Source: Minwuia sp048007105 (GTDB taxonomy: Bacteria > Pseudomonadota > Alphaproteobacteria > Minwuiales > Minwuiaceae). Taken from it: a stretch of 64,000 bases of DNA. A model generated the notes under the pieces. The model was not told where the DNA came from. It ran no database searches and worked only from the letters and a program-made list of their open reading frames with translations. The stretch covers positions 3,162,001 through 3,226,000 of the forward strand of contig NZ_CP180352.1 in NCBI RefSeq assembly GCF_048007105.1, read 5' to 3'. Positions 37,824 to 47,190 of this stretch are shown in pieces (the stretch's first letter is position 1; each line of letters begins with the position of its first letter). A program made the position numbers and the translations under genes.

Positions 37824-38929
37824 CTGAACTGGCAGATGTTGTCGTCATCGGCGCAGGGGTCGTCGGCCTGGCCGTCGCCCGTCGATTTGCGCTCGCAGGA
37901 CGGGATGTCATCGTCATCGAGCGCGAGGGTCATATCGGCGAGGGCACGAGTTCCCGAAACTCCGAGGTCATCCATGCCGGCATCTATTATCCGAAAGGCA
38001 GCCTGAAGGCCCGCAGCTGTGTGGCCGGCAAATGGATGCTCTACGATTTCTGCCAGAGCCACGGCGTGGCTCACCGCAATTGCGGCAAGCTGATCGTTGC
38101 GAGCAGCGTGGGCCAGTTGCCCGAACTCGAGGCGTTGAACGGGCGGGCAGCTGCCAACGGCGTTGATGACATGCGTTTTTTGGACCGTGCCGCGACACTA
38201 GCCATGGAGCCGGCCCTGCGCGCCGAGGGCGCCCTGCTCTCCCCCTCGACCGGCATCGTCGACAGCCATGCCTTCATGCTTGCGCTTCAGGGCGCCGCAG
38301 AAGACCACGGGGCCATGATCGCCTTCAACACACGGGTCGCCGCGATCCATGCGGAAACCGCCGGGCCGGTGATCGAGACGGCGGGCGAAGCGCCGATGCG
38401 CCTGAAGTGCCGGACGCTGATCAACGCAGCGGGCCTCTCTGCGCCCTTGCTGGCCGATCGTGCCGGTGGCGGACCGCGGCCGCGTCACTACGCCAAGGGC
38501 AACTACTACACGCTGGCCGGCCGGTCCCCGTTCTCGCGCCTGATCTATCCGGTGCCCGAACCGGGGGGCCTCGGCGTACATCTGACCATCGACATGGCCG
38601 GAGAGGCGCGCTTCGGACCGGATGTCGAGTGGCTGGACGGGACGGATCCGGACACCTTGCCCTATGCCGTCGATCCGGGGCGGGCCGACGGGTTCTACGC
38701 CGCGATCCGGAGCTACTGGCCCGGCCTGCCCGACGGCGCGCTGCAGCCCGGCTACAGCGGCATCCGGCCGAAGCTGTCGGGCCCCGACGAGCCTGCGGCG
38801 GACTTCGTCATCGAAGGCCCGGGCGAGCACGGCTTGCCCGGGCTGGTCAACATGCTGGGTATCGAATCGCCTGGCCTGACAGCCTCGCTCGCGCTTGCGG
38901 ACATGGTCTACGAGGCCGGCGGCAGCTGA
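37820..38929 (+). CDS. FAD-dependent oxidoreductase, L-2-hydroxyglutarate oxidase-like
   Basis: This is a 369-residue DAO-family flavoprotein. The FAD dinucleotide-binding motif is VVVIGAGVVGLAVARRFAL with the acidic end VIVIER. SSRNSEVIHAGIYYPKGSLKARSC is characteristic of the LhgO/L2HGDH group, and the C-terminal PELSGP/GIRPKLSGP and NMLGIESPGLTASLALA regions complete the FAD site. LhgO oxidises L-2-hydroxyglutarate, but related proteins act on other 2-hydroxy acids. It overlaps the MFS gene by 4 bp and, tail to tail, the next minus-strand gene by 22 bp. Confidence 0.85.
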   Translation: MTELADVVVIGAGVVGLAVARRFALAGRDVIVIEREGHIGEGTSSRNSEVIHAGIYYPKGSLKARSCVAGKWMLYDFCQSHGVAHRNCGKLIVASSVGQLPELEALNGRAAANGVDDMRFLDRAATLAMEPALRAEGALLSPSTGIVDSHAFMLALQGAAEDHGAMIAFNTRVAAIHAETAGPVIETAGEAPMRLKCRTLINAAGLSAPLLADRAGGGPRPRHYAKGNYYTLAGRSPFSRLIYPVPEPGGLGVHLTIDMAGEARFGPDVEWLDGTDPDTLPYAVDPGRADGFYAAIRSYWPGLPDGALQPGYSGIRPKLSGPDEPAADFVIEGPGEHGLPGLVNMLGIESPGLTASLALADMVYEAGGS

Positions 38930-39747
38930 TGCTCCAGGGCGCGCCGCAAGGCCGCGATCTGGGCGCCCACATCGATCCGGGCGATCGATGTGATCTCAAG
39001 CCCGCGGTGCGCCGCCACATTCTCACCCGGATGGGTCTCGATATGGTGCCGCAGAACTGCATCGCGTTTGTGCAGCAACATCTCGACCTGCGGCCTGAAC
39101 AGGGCGAGCAGCGATCCGAGCCAGCGGTTCACCAGTCCATGCGGGCCATCGGCGCCAGGTGAGAGCCGGTCGAGCAGCCCGATGACGTCGGCGGCCGGGA
39201 ACAGCGTCTCGTCGGTGACCCAGCGATTGGTGGTGAACAGATGCGTCGGCCGGCCGTCGACATCCATGGAAACGGCGGCGATGTGCGCCAGCGCGCGGCC
39301 ATCACGGGGATGCTCGGCCGAACCTTCCAGATCCAGAGGCCGGAGATCCTTGGGCATCGCACCCGCGCGAACGAAAGTGTGGAAATGACCATGCTCGGCA
39401 TTGGCGGCGTCATGGCGGTGATAGAAAAACTGGCAGTGCGTTTCCGGGTTGTGAACGCCGCCGTCGGGATAGTGGCTCCAGGCCTCGAACCGTTCCGCTT
39501 CGCCGAGCACACGGCTGATCACCGTCTCGCGTGCCGACGACAGCTGTCTGGCCATCTCTTCGAGCCCCAGGGCCGCCTCGTGCATGGCACGGAGCCGTGC
39601 GCCCGGCAGTCCTTCAAGCAGCGAGTCCTCGGCAAACCGAAGCACTTGTTCCGGCTCCGCTTCACCGCCTCCGGACCACATGCGACTGAGCCGCGCCGCG
39701 CCGGACTGTCCGATCCCGTCCTGTGACAGATCAGGCATCGAATTCAC
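38908..39747 (-). CDS. conserved hypothetical protein with a His-rich motif
   Basis: This is a 279-residue soluble protein that I do not assign to a family. The centre has CQFFYHRHDAANAEHGHFHTFVR, with several His residues spaced like metal ligands. AHIAAVSMDVDGRPTHLFTTNRWVTDETLF follows, and the C-terminal third includes HKRDAVLRHHIETHPGENVAAHRGLEITS. The His pattern suggests a metal-binding role, but this is inference. It is a single minus-strand gene; its 5' side faces the glnB control region and its 3' end overlaps the FAD oxidase gene. Confidence 0.7.
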   Translation of the reverse strand: MNSMPDLSQDGIGQSGAARLSRMWSGGGEAEPEQVLRFAEDSLLEGLPGARLRAMHEAALGLEEMARQLSSARETVISRVLGEAERFEAWSHYPDGGVHNPETHCQFFYHRHDAANAEHGHFHTFVRAGAMPKDLRPLDLEGSAEHPRDGRALAHIAAVSMDVDGRPTHLFTTNRWVTDETLFPAADVIGLLDRLSPGADGPHGLVNRWLGSLLALFRPQVEMLLHKRDAVLRHHIETHPGENVAAHRGLEITSIARIDVGAQIAALRRALEHQLPPAS

Positions 39748-39912
39748 TTGCCGGATCGCCCGCCGGCGGCAAAATCACTTTCGAATGGAGCGTCCGGCCG
39801 CATCTGGCCAAAATTTGAACAAACTGCCGGATTTTCGTGCAATCATGCTGCCAATGAAATCGGCATTCAACGTAACCAATTGATTGCATTGACAAGTTTC
39901 GGCACAATAGCG

Positions 39913-39927
39913 TGGCACGAGACATGC
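39913..39927 (+). promoter_or_regulatory. sigma-54 promoter of glnB-glnA
   Basis: TGGCACG (39913-39919), four bases, then ATGC (39924-39927) matches the sigma-54 consensus TGGCACG-N4-TTGC at all but one position. It lies 75 bases before glnB, as expected for nitrogen-regulated glnBA operons activated by NtrC. I did not find a clear NtrC site by eye. Confidence 0.75.
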
Positions 39928-40001
39928 GAACTGCGTCATCCGCAGCCTGGTGAAGCTGTACAGGTAACGGACGCAGGACAGGAGGGAACAGGGAGCGCCC
40001 G

Positions 40002-40339
40002 ATGAAAAAAATCGAAGCCATTATCAAACCTTTCAAGCTCGACGAAGTGAAGGAAGCTCTGCACGAAGTCGGACTGCAGGGCATTACCGTCACCGAAGCC
40101 AAGGGATTCGCCGGCAGAAGGGCCATACGGAACTCTACCGTGGCGCCGAATACGTCGTCGATTTCCTGCCCAAGGTGAAGGTGGAAGTCGTACTGGACGA
40201 CGACATGGTCGAGCGCGCGCTGGAAGCGATCCAGCAGGCGGCCAAGACGGGTCGGATCGGAGACGGGAAGATCTTCGTATCGACCGTCGACGACGTCATC
40301 CGCATCCGCACGGGCGAAAAGGGCGCCGACGCCGTCTGA
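40002..40339 (+). pseudogene. glnB: nitrogen regulatory protein P-II, frameshifted as sequenced
   Basis: P-II senses glutamine and 2-oxoglutarate and controls glutamine synthetase through GlnE and NtrB. Residues 1 to about 36 (MKKIEAIIKPFKLDEVKEAL, then GITVTEAKGF) are intact. After 40110 the frame is lost: the family reads GFGRQKGHTELYRGAEY, and the DNA shows that sequence one base out of phase, consistent with loss of one G from GGCCGGCAG. The remainder (VDFLPKVKVEVVLDDDMVERAL to GEKGADAV) is complete in the other frame to the stop at 40337-40339. Adding one base gives exactly 112 residues, the family length. It could be a sequencing error or a real mutation. glnA follows 91 bp downstream. 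Confidence 0.85.
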
Positions 40340-40430
40340 CGCCAGGCCGCCCGTCCTCCAGGGCTTCGTTACCTTCGGGCGTCCGCCCGACCACCTCAAT
40401 GAAACGACCACATAGACAGGAAGAGACAGC

Positions 40431-41843
<1,413 letters not shown>

Positions 41844-41868
41844 TCCTGCGATCAGATCGGAAGGCGGA

Positions 41869-41902
41869 GGGGCCGCGGGAAACCGCGGCCCCTTCTGCTT
41901 TT
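41869..41902 (+). terminator. intrinsic terminator after glnA
   Basis: GGGGCCGCGG (41869-41878), a GAAA loop and CCGCGGCCCC (41883-41892) form a perfect 10-bp stem, followed by the T-rich TTCTGCTTTT. Confidence 0.85.
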
Positions 41903-42038
41903 GCGTGCGGGATTGCAACGGGCCGACCGCTGCCGGGTATTACGGGGGCAGAACTGTTTCCAACGGCGGCAGGTTTGCTCTAGATTGCGGGCGGAATCCC
42001 GGATTCCAAGCTGTAAGTCGTTGCCAGGAGAGGCGGGC

Positions 42039-43562
42039 ATGATGGGCAAGTTTTCCCGAGTGACAGAAGCGTATCGGCCGTACCGGCGCTGGAGCCGAGC
42101 GGCTGGCTGCGCCATCCTGCTTTCGCTCGGCGCGTGCTCCGTTCCCGACTGGGCCGATCCGACCAGCTATTTCGAGCCGGACTACGGCCCCGCGCCGAAG
42201 CCTGTGGCGCGCGCAGGCGGCGATGTGCTGCCCGAGTCACAGCCGGCGCCACAGCTCGCTTCGGCGACCGACAATGTCCGCCGCGCCGGCGAACGCCCGG
42301 TGGTCGCCGTCACCCGGGGCAGCGCCGCGCAGCCCACTGCTGCCACACCGCCGCTGCAGCCCCTTCAGCCCGACCGCGCGGCCGTGCCGGAGACTGCGAC
42401 CGAGTCCCGGACCGCCCTGATCGATGCCCGAGGCGAAACCGCGGCGCAGGCGCAGCGGTCCGCGAGCCCGATTCCGCTGCCCCGTTTCGAGAACAGCGAA
42501 ACGTCGGCCCCGACCACACAAACCGCCGCTTCGGAGCCCGTGGTCCAGCGGACGCCGGTCGCCGCGCGGGAGCCGTCGGCGCCGCCGGCAGCCCCGGCAC
42601 GCACGCAGACCGCCGCGGCACGACCCGCGGCCGCGGCGCCGAAGCCGGCTGCGCAGCCCGCATCGGGATCGCCGACACCGATGATCGCGGCCATGACCCG
42701 TGGCCAGCAGCCGCCGTCCTTCAGCGAGAACGGATCGGTCGTTCCGCGCCGCACGGACGTTCCGACCGGTGAGGTCGATCTCTACAAGCCCCGCACGGCG
42801 GCTTCGTCGAGCGGCGAGACCGGTCAGGCAACCCCGGCGCCGTCCAGGACCTCTGCAACGGCAAGCCGCTCCTCGACCGCTGCCGGCCAGACGGCGGCGC
42901 TCGCCAACAGCCGTCAGCCGGCGCCGAGCCGCACCTATGCCGAACAGTTGCGGGAAGCCGGCATCGAGCCGGTGCAGCCGACCCAGCCGGCGCCGGGACG
43001 GGTGCAGCCCGGGCGTGTCCAGCCGGGCACCTTCCCGGCCAGCGTGCCGCAGGTCGTTCGGCAGACCTACGCCGAGTCGCTGAACGCGCCACGCACCTAC
43101 GACGAGGCCATCGGGTCCTATCCGTCAACGGGCGCCGGTTCGGGTCCGGTGATCATCTCGGGCGATGCGGTGCGCCAGTCGGCCGCCTACGCCGCGCCGT
43201 CGCGTGCCGGCTCGCCTGACGCCGTGATCCAGTTCCGCCACGGTTCGACCGGACTTTCGTCATCTGACATGTCGACACTGCAACGGGTCGCGGCCCGGGC
43301 GGTGCAGACCAACGCCAGCGTCCGGGTACGCGGGCATTCGTCCAGCCGCACCGGTCAGATGGCGGTCGAGCGTCATCTGATCGCGAACCTGAAGATCTCG
43401 TCGCAGCGGGCCGAGAACGTCGCAGACGCCCTCGCCCGGTTCGGCGTGCCGTACGAACGCATATTCGTGGAAGCCAAGGGCGACAACGAGCCGGTCTACA
43501 ACGAGGCCATGCCGCGCGGCGAGGCCGGCAACCGCCGTGCAGAGGTCTTCCTCGAGAACTGA
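42039..43562 (+). CDS. OmpA family lipoprotein with long Pro/Ala-rich linker
   Basis: This is a 507-residue envelope protein. The signal ends in a lipobox (LGAC, Cys33), so it is likely an outer-membrane lipoprotein. Residues of about 50-380 are low-complexity, rich in Pro, Ala, Gln, Ser and Thr, and likely extended. The C-terminal 110 residues form an OmpA-like peptidoglycan-binding domain (VIQFRHGSTGLSSSDMSTLQRVA, then SSQRAENVADALARFGVPYERIFVEAKGDNEPV). I chose the ATG at 42039 (AGGAG upstream); the frame is open from 41901 without signal-like sequence. It probably tethers the outer membrane to the wall. Confidence 0.85.
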   Translation: MMGKFSRVTEAYRPYRRWSRAAGCAILLSLGACSVPDWADPTSYFEPDYGPAPKPVARAGGDVLPESQPAPQLASATDNVRRAGERPVVAVTRGSAAQPTAATPPLQPLQPDRAAVPETATESRTALIDARGETAAQAQRSASPIPLPRFENSETSAPTTQTAASEPVVQRTPVAAREPSAPPAAPARTQTAAARPAAAAPKPAAQPASGSPTPMIAAMTRGQQPPSFSENGSVVPRRTDVPTGEVDLYKPRTAASSSGETGQATPAPSRTSATASRSSTAAGQTAALANSRQPAPSRTYAEQLREAGIEPVQPTQPAPGRVQPGRVQPGTFPASVPQVVRQTYAESLNAPRTYDEAIGSYPSTGAGSGPVIISGDAVRQSAAYAAPSRAGSPDAVIQFRHGSTGLSSSDMSTLQRVAARAVQTNASVRVRGHSSSRTGQMAVERHLIANLKISSQRAENVADALARFGVPYERIFVEAKGDNEPVYNEAMPRGEAGNRRAEVFLEN

Positions 43563-43630
43563 GCCGCCTGTCAGCGTGGCGCCCCTTTCCCGCCGGTTCC
43601 GCGGAACCGGCCCTTCATCGGTAGTATGAG

Positions 43631-44848
43631 ATGCAAGTCGACTTTCACCTGATCAAGCGCCTGCCGCCCTATGTCTTCGCCGAGGTCAACCGCCTCAAGG
43701 CCGAAGCCCGCGCCGCCGGCAAGGACATCATCGATTTCGGGATGGGCAATCCCGACCAGCCGACGCCGCAACACATCGTCGACAAGCTGGTCGAGGCCTC
43801 TGCCAATCCGAAGACCCACCGCTATTCGGCCAGCAAGGGCATCCCGGGCCTGCGCCGTGCGGTCTCGGCCTATTACGAGCGCCGCTTCAACGTGTCGATC
43901 GACCCGGAGACAGAGACCATCGTGACGCTCGGCTCGAAGGAGGGTCTGGCCCATCTGGCGATGGCCATCACCACGCCCGGCGATGTGATCCTGTCGCCGA
44001 ATCCTTCCTATCCGATCCATCCCTACGGCTTCATCATCGCGGGCGCCGTGATCCGGCATTTCCCGGTCGGGCCGGATACCGACTTCTTCCGCAGCCTCGA
44101 ATCCTCGATGAAGCACTGCATTCCGGCACCGGAAATCCTGATCCTGAACTTCCCGTCCAACCCGACGGCAATGGTCGTGGATCTGGACTTCTACCGCGAG
44201 GTCGTCGATTTCGCGCGCCGCCGCGGGCTCTACATCCTGTCCGATCTCGCCTACTCGGAAATCTATTTCAACGACACCCCGCCGCCCTCCATCCTGCAGG
44301 TGCCCGGCGCGCGCGAGCGCTCGGTCGAGTTCACCTCGATGTCGAAGACCTACAACATGCCCGGCTGGCGCATCGGCTTCGCCACCGGCAGCAAGGACCT
44401 GATCGGCGCCCTGACGCGCATCAAGTCCTATCTGGACTACGGCGCCTTCACGCCGGTTCAGGTTGCCGCCGCCGCCGCTCTCAACGGTCCCCAGGATTGC
44501 GTCGACGATATCCGCGGTCTCTACCGCTCGCGCCGCGACGTTCTGATCAAGGGGTTCCGGGACGCAGGCTGGGACGTGCCGTCGCCGGATGCGACCATGT
44601 TCGCCTGGGCGCCGATCCCCGAGCCGTACCGCCATCTGGGCAGCCTCGAATTCTCGAAGCTCCTGCTGCGCGAGGCCGAGATTGCGGTGTCGCCCGGCAT
44701 CGGCTTCGGCGAGTATGGCGACGGCCATGTGCGCATCGCGCTTGTGGAGAACGAACACCGCATCCGCCAGGCCACACGCAGCCTTCGGCGCTTCTTCCAG
44801 GCGGGCGACGCCCCGCTGGAGCGTCATCTGCGGCAGGCCGCGGAATAA
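43631..44848 (+). CDS. PLP-dependent class I/II aminotransferase, AlaC-like
   Basis: This is a 405-residue fold-type I aminotransferase. The Schiff-base Lys is in SMSKTYNMPGWRIGFA, the PLP-binding NFPSNPTA motif is at about residue 174, and LSDLAYSEIYF contains the Asp/Tyr that contact the cofactor. It resembles AlaC/YfdZ-type alanine or LL-diaminopimelate aminotransferase-like enzymes found just before hom in Alphaproteobacteria. hom follows 33 bp later, so a role in amino acid synthesis is likely; the substrate is inferred. Confidence 0.87.
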   Translation: MQVDFHLIKRLPPYVFAEVNRLKAEARAAGKDIIDFGMGNPDQPTPQHIVDKLVEASANPKTHRYSASKGIPGLRRAVSAYYERRFNVSIDPETETIVTLGSKEGLAHLAMAITTPGDVILSPNPSYPIHPYGFIIAGAVIRHFPVGPDTDFFRSLESSMKHCIPAPEILILNFPSNPTAMVVDLDFYREVVDFARRRGLYILSDLAYSEIYFNDTPPPSILQVPGARERSVEFTSMSKTYNMPGWRIGFATGSKDLIGALTRIKSYLDYGAFTPVQVAAAAALNGPQDCVDDIRGLYRSRRDVLIKGFRDAGWDVPSPDATMFAWAPIPEPYRHLGSLEFSKLLLREAEIAVSPGIGFGEYGDGHVRIALVENEHRIRQATRSLRRFFQAGDAPLERHLRQAAE

Positions 44849-44881
44849 CGGTGCGCAGCAAGACCAATCTGGGCTGAGGGT

Positions 44882-46177
44882 ATGAGCGAAACATTGCGGA
44901 TAGGCGTCGCCGGGCTGGGCACGGTTGGCGCAGGACTGCTGCGCCTGCTGGAAACCAACGGCGAGGTGATGGCCGCGCGAACCGGCCGCCGGATCGAGGT
45001 GACGGCCGTCTCTGCCCGCGACCGCAGCCGCAACCGTGGCGTGAACCTGACCGGTGCCGCATGGGAAGACGATGCCGTCGCCCTGGCCGGCCGCAACGAT
45101 GTCGACGTCATCGTCGAGATGATCGGCGGTTCCGAGGGGCCGGCGCGGGATCTGGTCGAGGCGGCGCTGGATCGCGGCAAGGCCGTCGTGACCGCCAACA
45201 AGGCCCTGCTCGCGGTGCACGGCGCCTCGCTGGCGTCGAAATCCGAGGCGTCCGGCGCACCGCTTCTCTATGAGGCCGCAGTCGCCGGCGGCATCCCGGT
45301 CATCAAGGCGATCCGGGAGGGTCTGGCCGGCAACGCGCTGGACCGCGTCTACGGCATCCTCAACGGCACCTGCAATTACATCCTGACCGAGATGCGGACG
45401 ACGGGGCGCGACTTCGACGGCGTGCTGGCCGACGCCCAGGCGCTCGGCTATGCCGAAGCCGATCCCACATTCGACGTGGAAGGCATCGACGCGGCGCACA
45501 AGCTCGCGCTGCTCGCGGCCCTCGCCTTCGGCGTGACTCCCGATTTCGACGCCGTCGCGATCGAGGGCATCCGAAACGTCTCGGCGATCGACATCGCCTA
45601 TGCCGACGAGTTCGGCTACCGCATCAAGCTGCTGGGCGTCGCAGAACGGGTCAACGGGCGCGTTTCGCAGCGGGTCCAGCCCTGTCTTGTCCGGGCGGGA
45701 ACGCCCATCGCCAAGGTGGACGGCGTCTTCAATGCCGTCGTCGCAGAGGGCGACCAGGTCGGCCGGACCGTGTTCGAAGGCCCGGGCGCGGGCGCAGGAC
45801 CGACAGCCTCCGCCGTCGCCGCCGATCTCGCCGATCTTGCAGCCGGCCGGGCTGGCCATGCCTTCGGCGTGCCCGCCTCCCGCCTGCAAGCCCCGGAACC
45901 GCATGACGAAACCGAACGCCGCCGGCACTACTACATCCGCCTGAATGTGATTGACCGTCCCGGCGTGATAGCGGATATCGCGAGCGTGCTCCGTGACGAG
46001 CGAATTTCCATCGAATCCCTGCTACAGAGGGCGCGTCCCGACGAGGCCGGGACCGCACCGGTCGTCGTTCTGACGCATGAAACGTCGCAAGGGCAGATCG
46101 GCGCGGCGCTTGCAGGTCTGGAGGCGCTGGAAGCGGTGTTGGAACGTCCGCACCTGCTGACGATCGAGGATTTCTGA
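44882..46177 (+). CDS. hom: homoserine dehydrogenase
   Basis: Hom reduces aspartate semialdehyde to homoserine for Thr and Met synthesis. The 431-residue protein has the NAD(P) motif GVAGLGTVGAGLLRLL, the conserved VTANKALLAVHG and YGILNGTCNYILTEM, and the substrate-binding EADPTFDVEGIDAAHKLALLA. A C-terminal ACT domain (YYIRLNVIDRPGVIADIASVLRDE) is probably for threonine feedback. It is in a conserved run with the aminotransferase upstream and glpX downstream. Confidence 0.95.
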   Translation: MSETLRIGVAGLGTVGAGLLRLLETNGEVMAARTGRRIEVTAVSARDRSRNRGVNLTGAAWEDDAVALAGRNDVDVIVEMIGGSEGPARDLVEAALDRGKAVVTANKALLAVHGASLASKSEASGAPLLYEAAVAGGIPVIKAIREGLAGNALDRVYGILNGTCNYILTEMRTTGRDFDGVLADAQALGYAEADPTFDVEGIDAAHKLALLAALAFGVTPDFDAVAIEGIRNVSAIDIAYADEFGYRIKLLGVAERVNGRVSQRVQPCLVRAGTPIAKVDGVFNAVVAEGDQVGRTVFEGPGAGAGPTASAVAADLADLAAGRAGHAFGVPASRLQAPEPHDETERRRHYYIRLNVIDRPGVIADIASVLRDERISIESLLQRARPDEAGTAPVVVLTHETSQGQIGAALAGLEALEAVLERPHLLTIEDF

Positions 46178-46211
46178 GGGCGCAGCAGAACGCCCCGACG
46201 AGGAGGGACAG

Positions 46212-47186
46212 ATGTCGACCGCGAGCAAGCTTGACCGCAATCTGACGCTGGAAGCCGTACGTGTGACCGAAGCGGGCGCCATCGCCTCCTTCGACTGGAT
46301 CGGCATGGGCAACGAGAAGCAGGCCGACCAGGCTGCCGTCGACGCGATGCGCAATGCGCTGAACGGGCTCGCCATCCGCGGCACCGTCGTGATCGGCGAA
46401 GGCGAGCGGGACGAGGCCCCGATGCTCTATATCGGCGAGGATGTCGGCGCCGGCCACAAGAACGGCACCGGCCCCGAAGTCGACATCGCGCTCGACCCGC
46501 TGGAAGGCACGACCATCACGGCCAAGGCGGCGCCCGGTTCCCTGTCGGTCATGGCCCTCTCCGAGAAGGGCATGCTGCTGAATTCGCCCGACGTCTACAT
46601 GGACAAGATCGCCGTCGGCGGCGGTCTGCCCGAGGGTGTGGTCGATCTGGACAATCCCGTGAGCGAGAACCTCGCCAGCCTGGCCGACGCCAAGGGCTGC
46701 GCCATTGCCGATCTGACGGTCTGCGTGCTGGACCGCCCGCGCCATTCCGAGATCATCAAGGAATGCCGCGCCGCCGGCGCCCGTATCCAGCTGATCCCGG
46801 ACGGGGATATCGCCGGCGTCATTGCAACCACCGATCCGGAAACCGCAGTGGACATCTATATCGGCACCGGCGGCGCCCCTGAGGGTGTGCTGGCCGCCGC
46901 TGCGCTGCGCTGCGTCGGCGGGCAGATGCAGGGTCGTCTGGTCTTCCGCAATGCAGACGAGAAGGAACGCGCGCACCGAATCGGCATCACGGATCTGGCC
47001 CGGAAGTACTCGATGGAGGAGATGGCCGCTGGCGACGTGATCTTCACCGCCACCGGGGTGACCTCCGGCGGCATGCTCCGCGGCGTTCGCCGTCAGCATG
47101 GCGTCATCATCACGGACTCGGTCGTGATGCGCTCCAAGACCGGCACCATCCGCCGGATCGAAGGGCGCCGCCGCATCGCCAGCTGA
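46212..47186 (+). CDS. glpX: class II fructose-1,6-bisphosphatase
   Basis: GlpX hydrolyses fructose 1,6-bisphosphate in gluconeogenesis (class II enzyme; some also act on sedoheptulose bisphosphate). The 324-residue protein has the hallmarks GNEKQADQAAVDAM, GEGERDEAPMLYIGE, DIALDPLEGTTI (metal-binding Asp/Glu) and GTGGAPEGVLAAAALRC. It lies between hom and recJ, the usual alphaproteobacterial order. Confidence 0.95.
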   Translation: MSTASKLDRNLTLEAVRVTEAGAIASFDWIGMGNEKQADQAAVDAMRNALNGLAIRGTVVIGEGERDEAPMLYIGEDVGAGHKNGTGPEVDIALDPLEGTTITAKAAPGSLSVMALSEKGMLLNSPDVYMDKIAVGGGLPEGVVDLDNPVSENLASLADAKGCAIADLTVCVLDRPRHSEIIKECRAAGARIQLIPDGDIAGVIATTDPETAVDIYIGTGGAPEGVLAAAALRCVGGQMQGRLVFRNADEKERAHRIGITDLARKYSMEEMAAGDVIFTATGVTSGGMLRGVRRQHGVIITDSVVMRSKTGTIRRIEGRRRIAS

Positions 47187-47190
47187 GACC

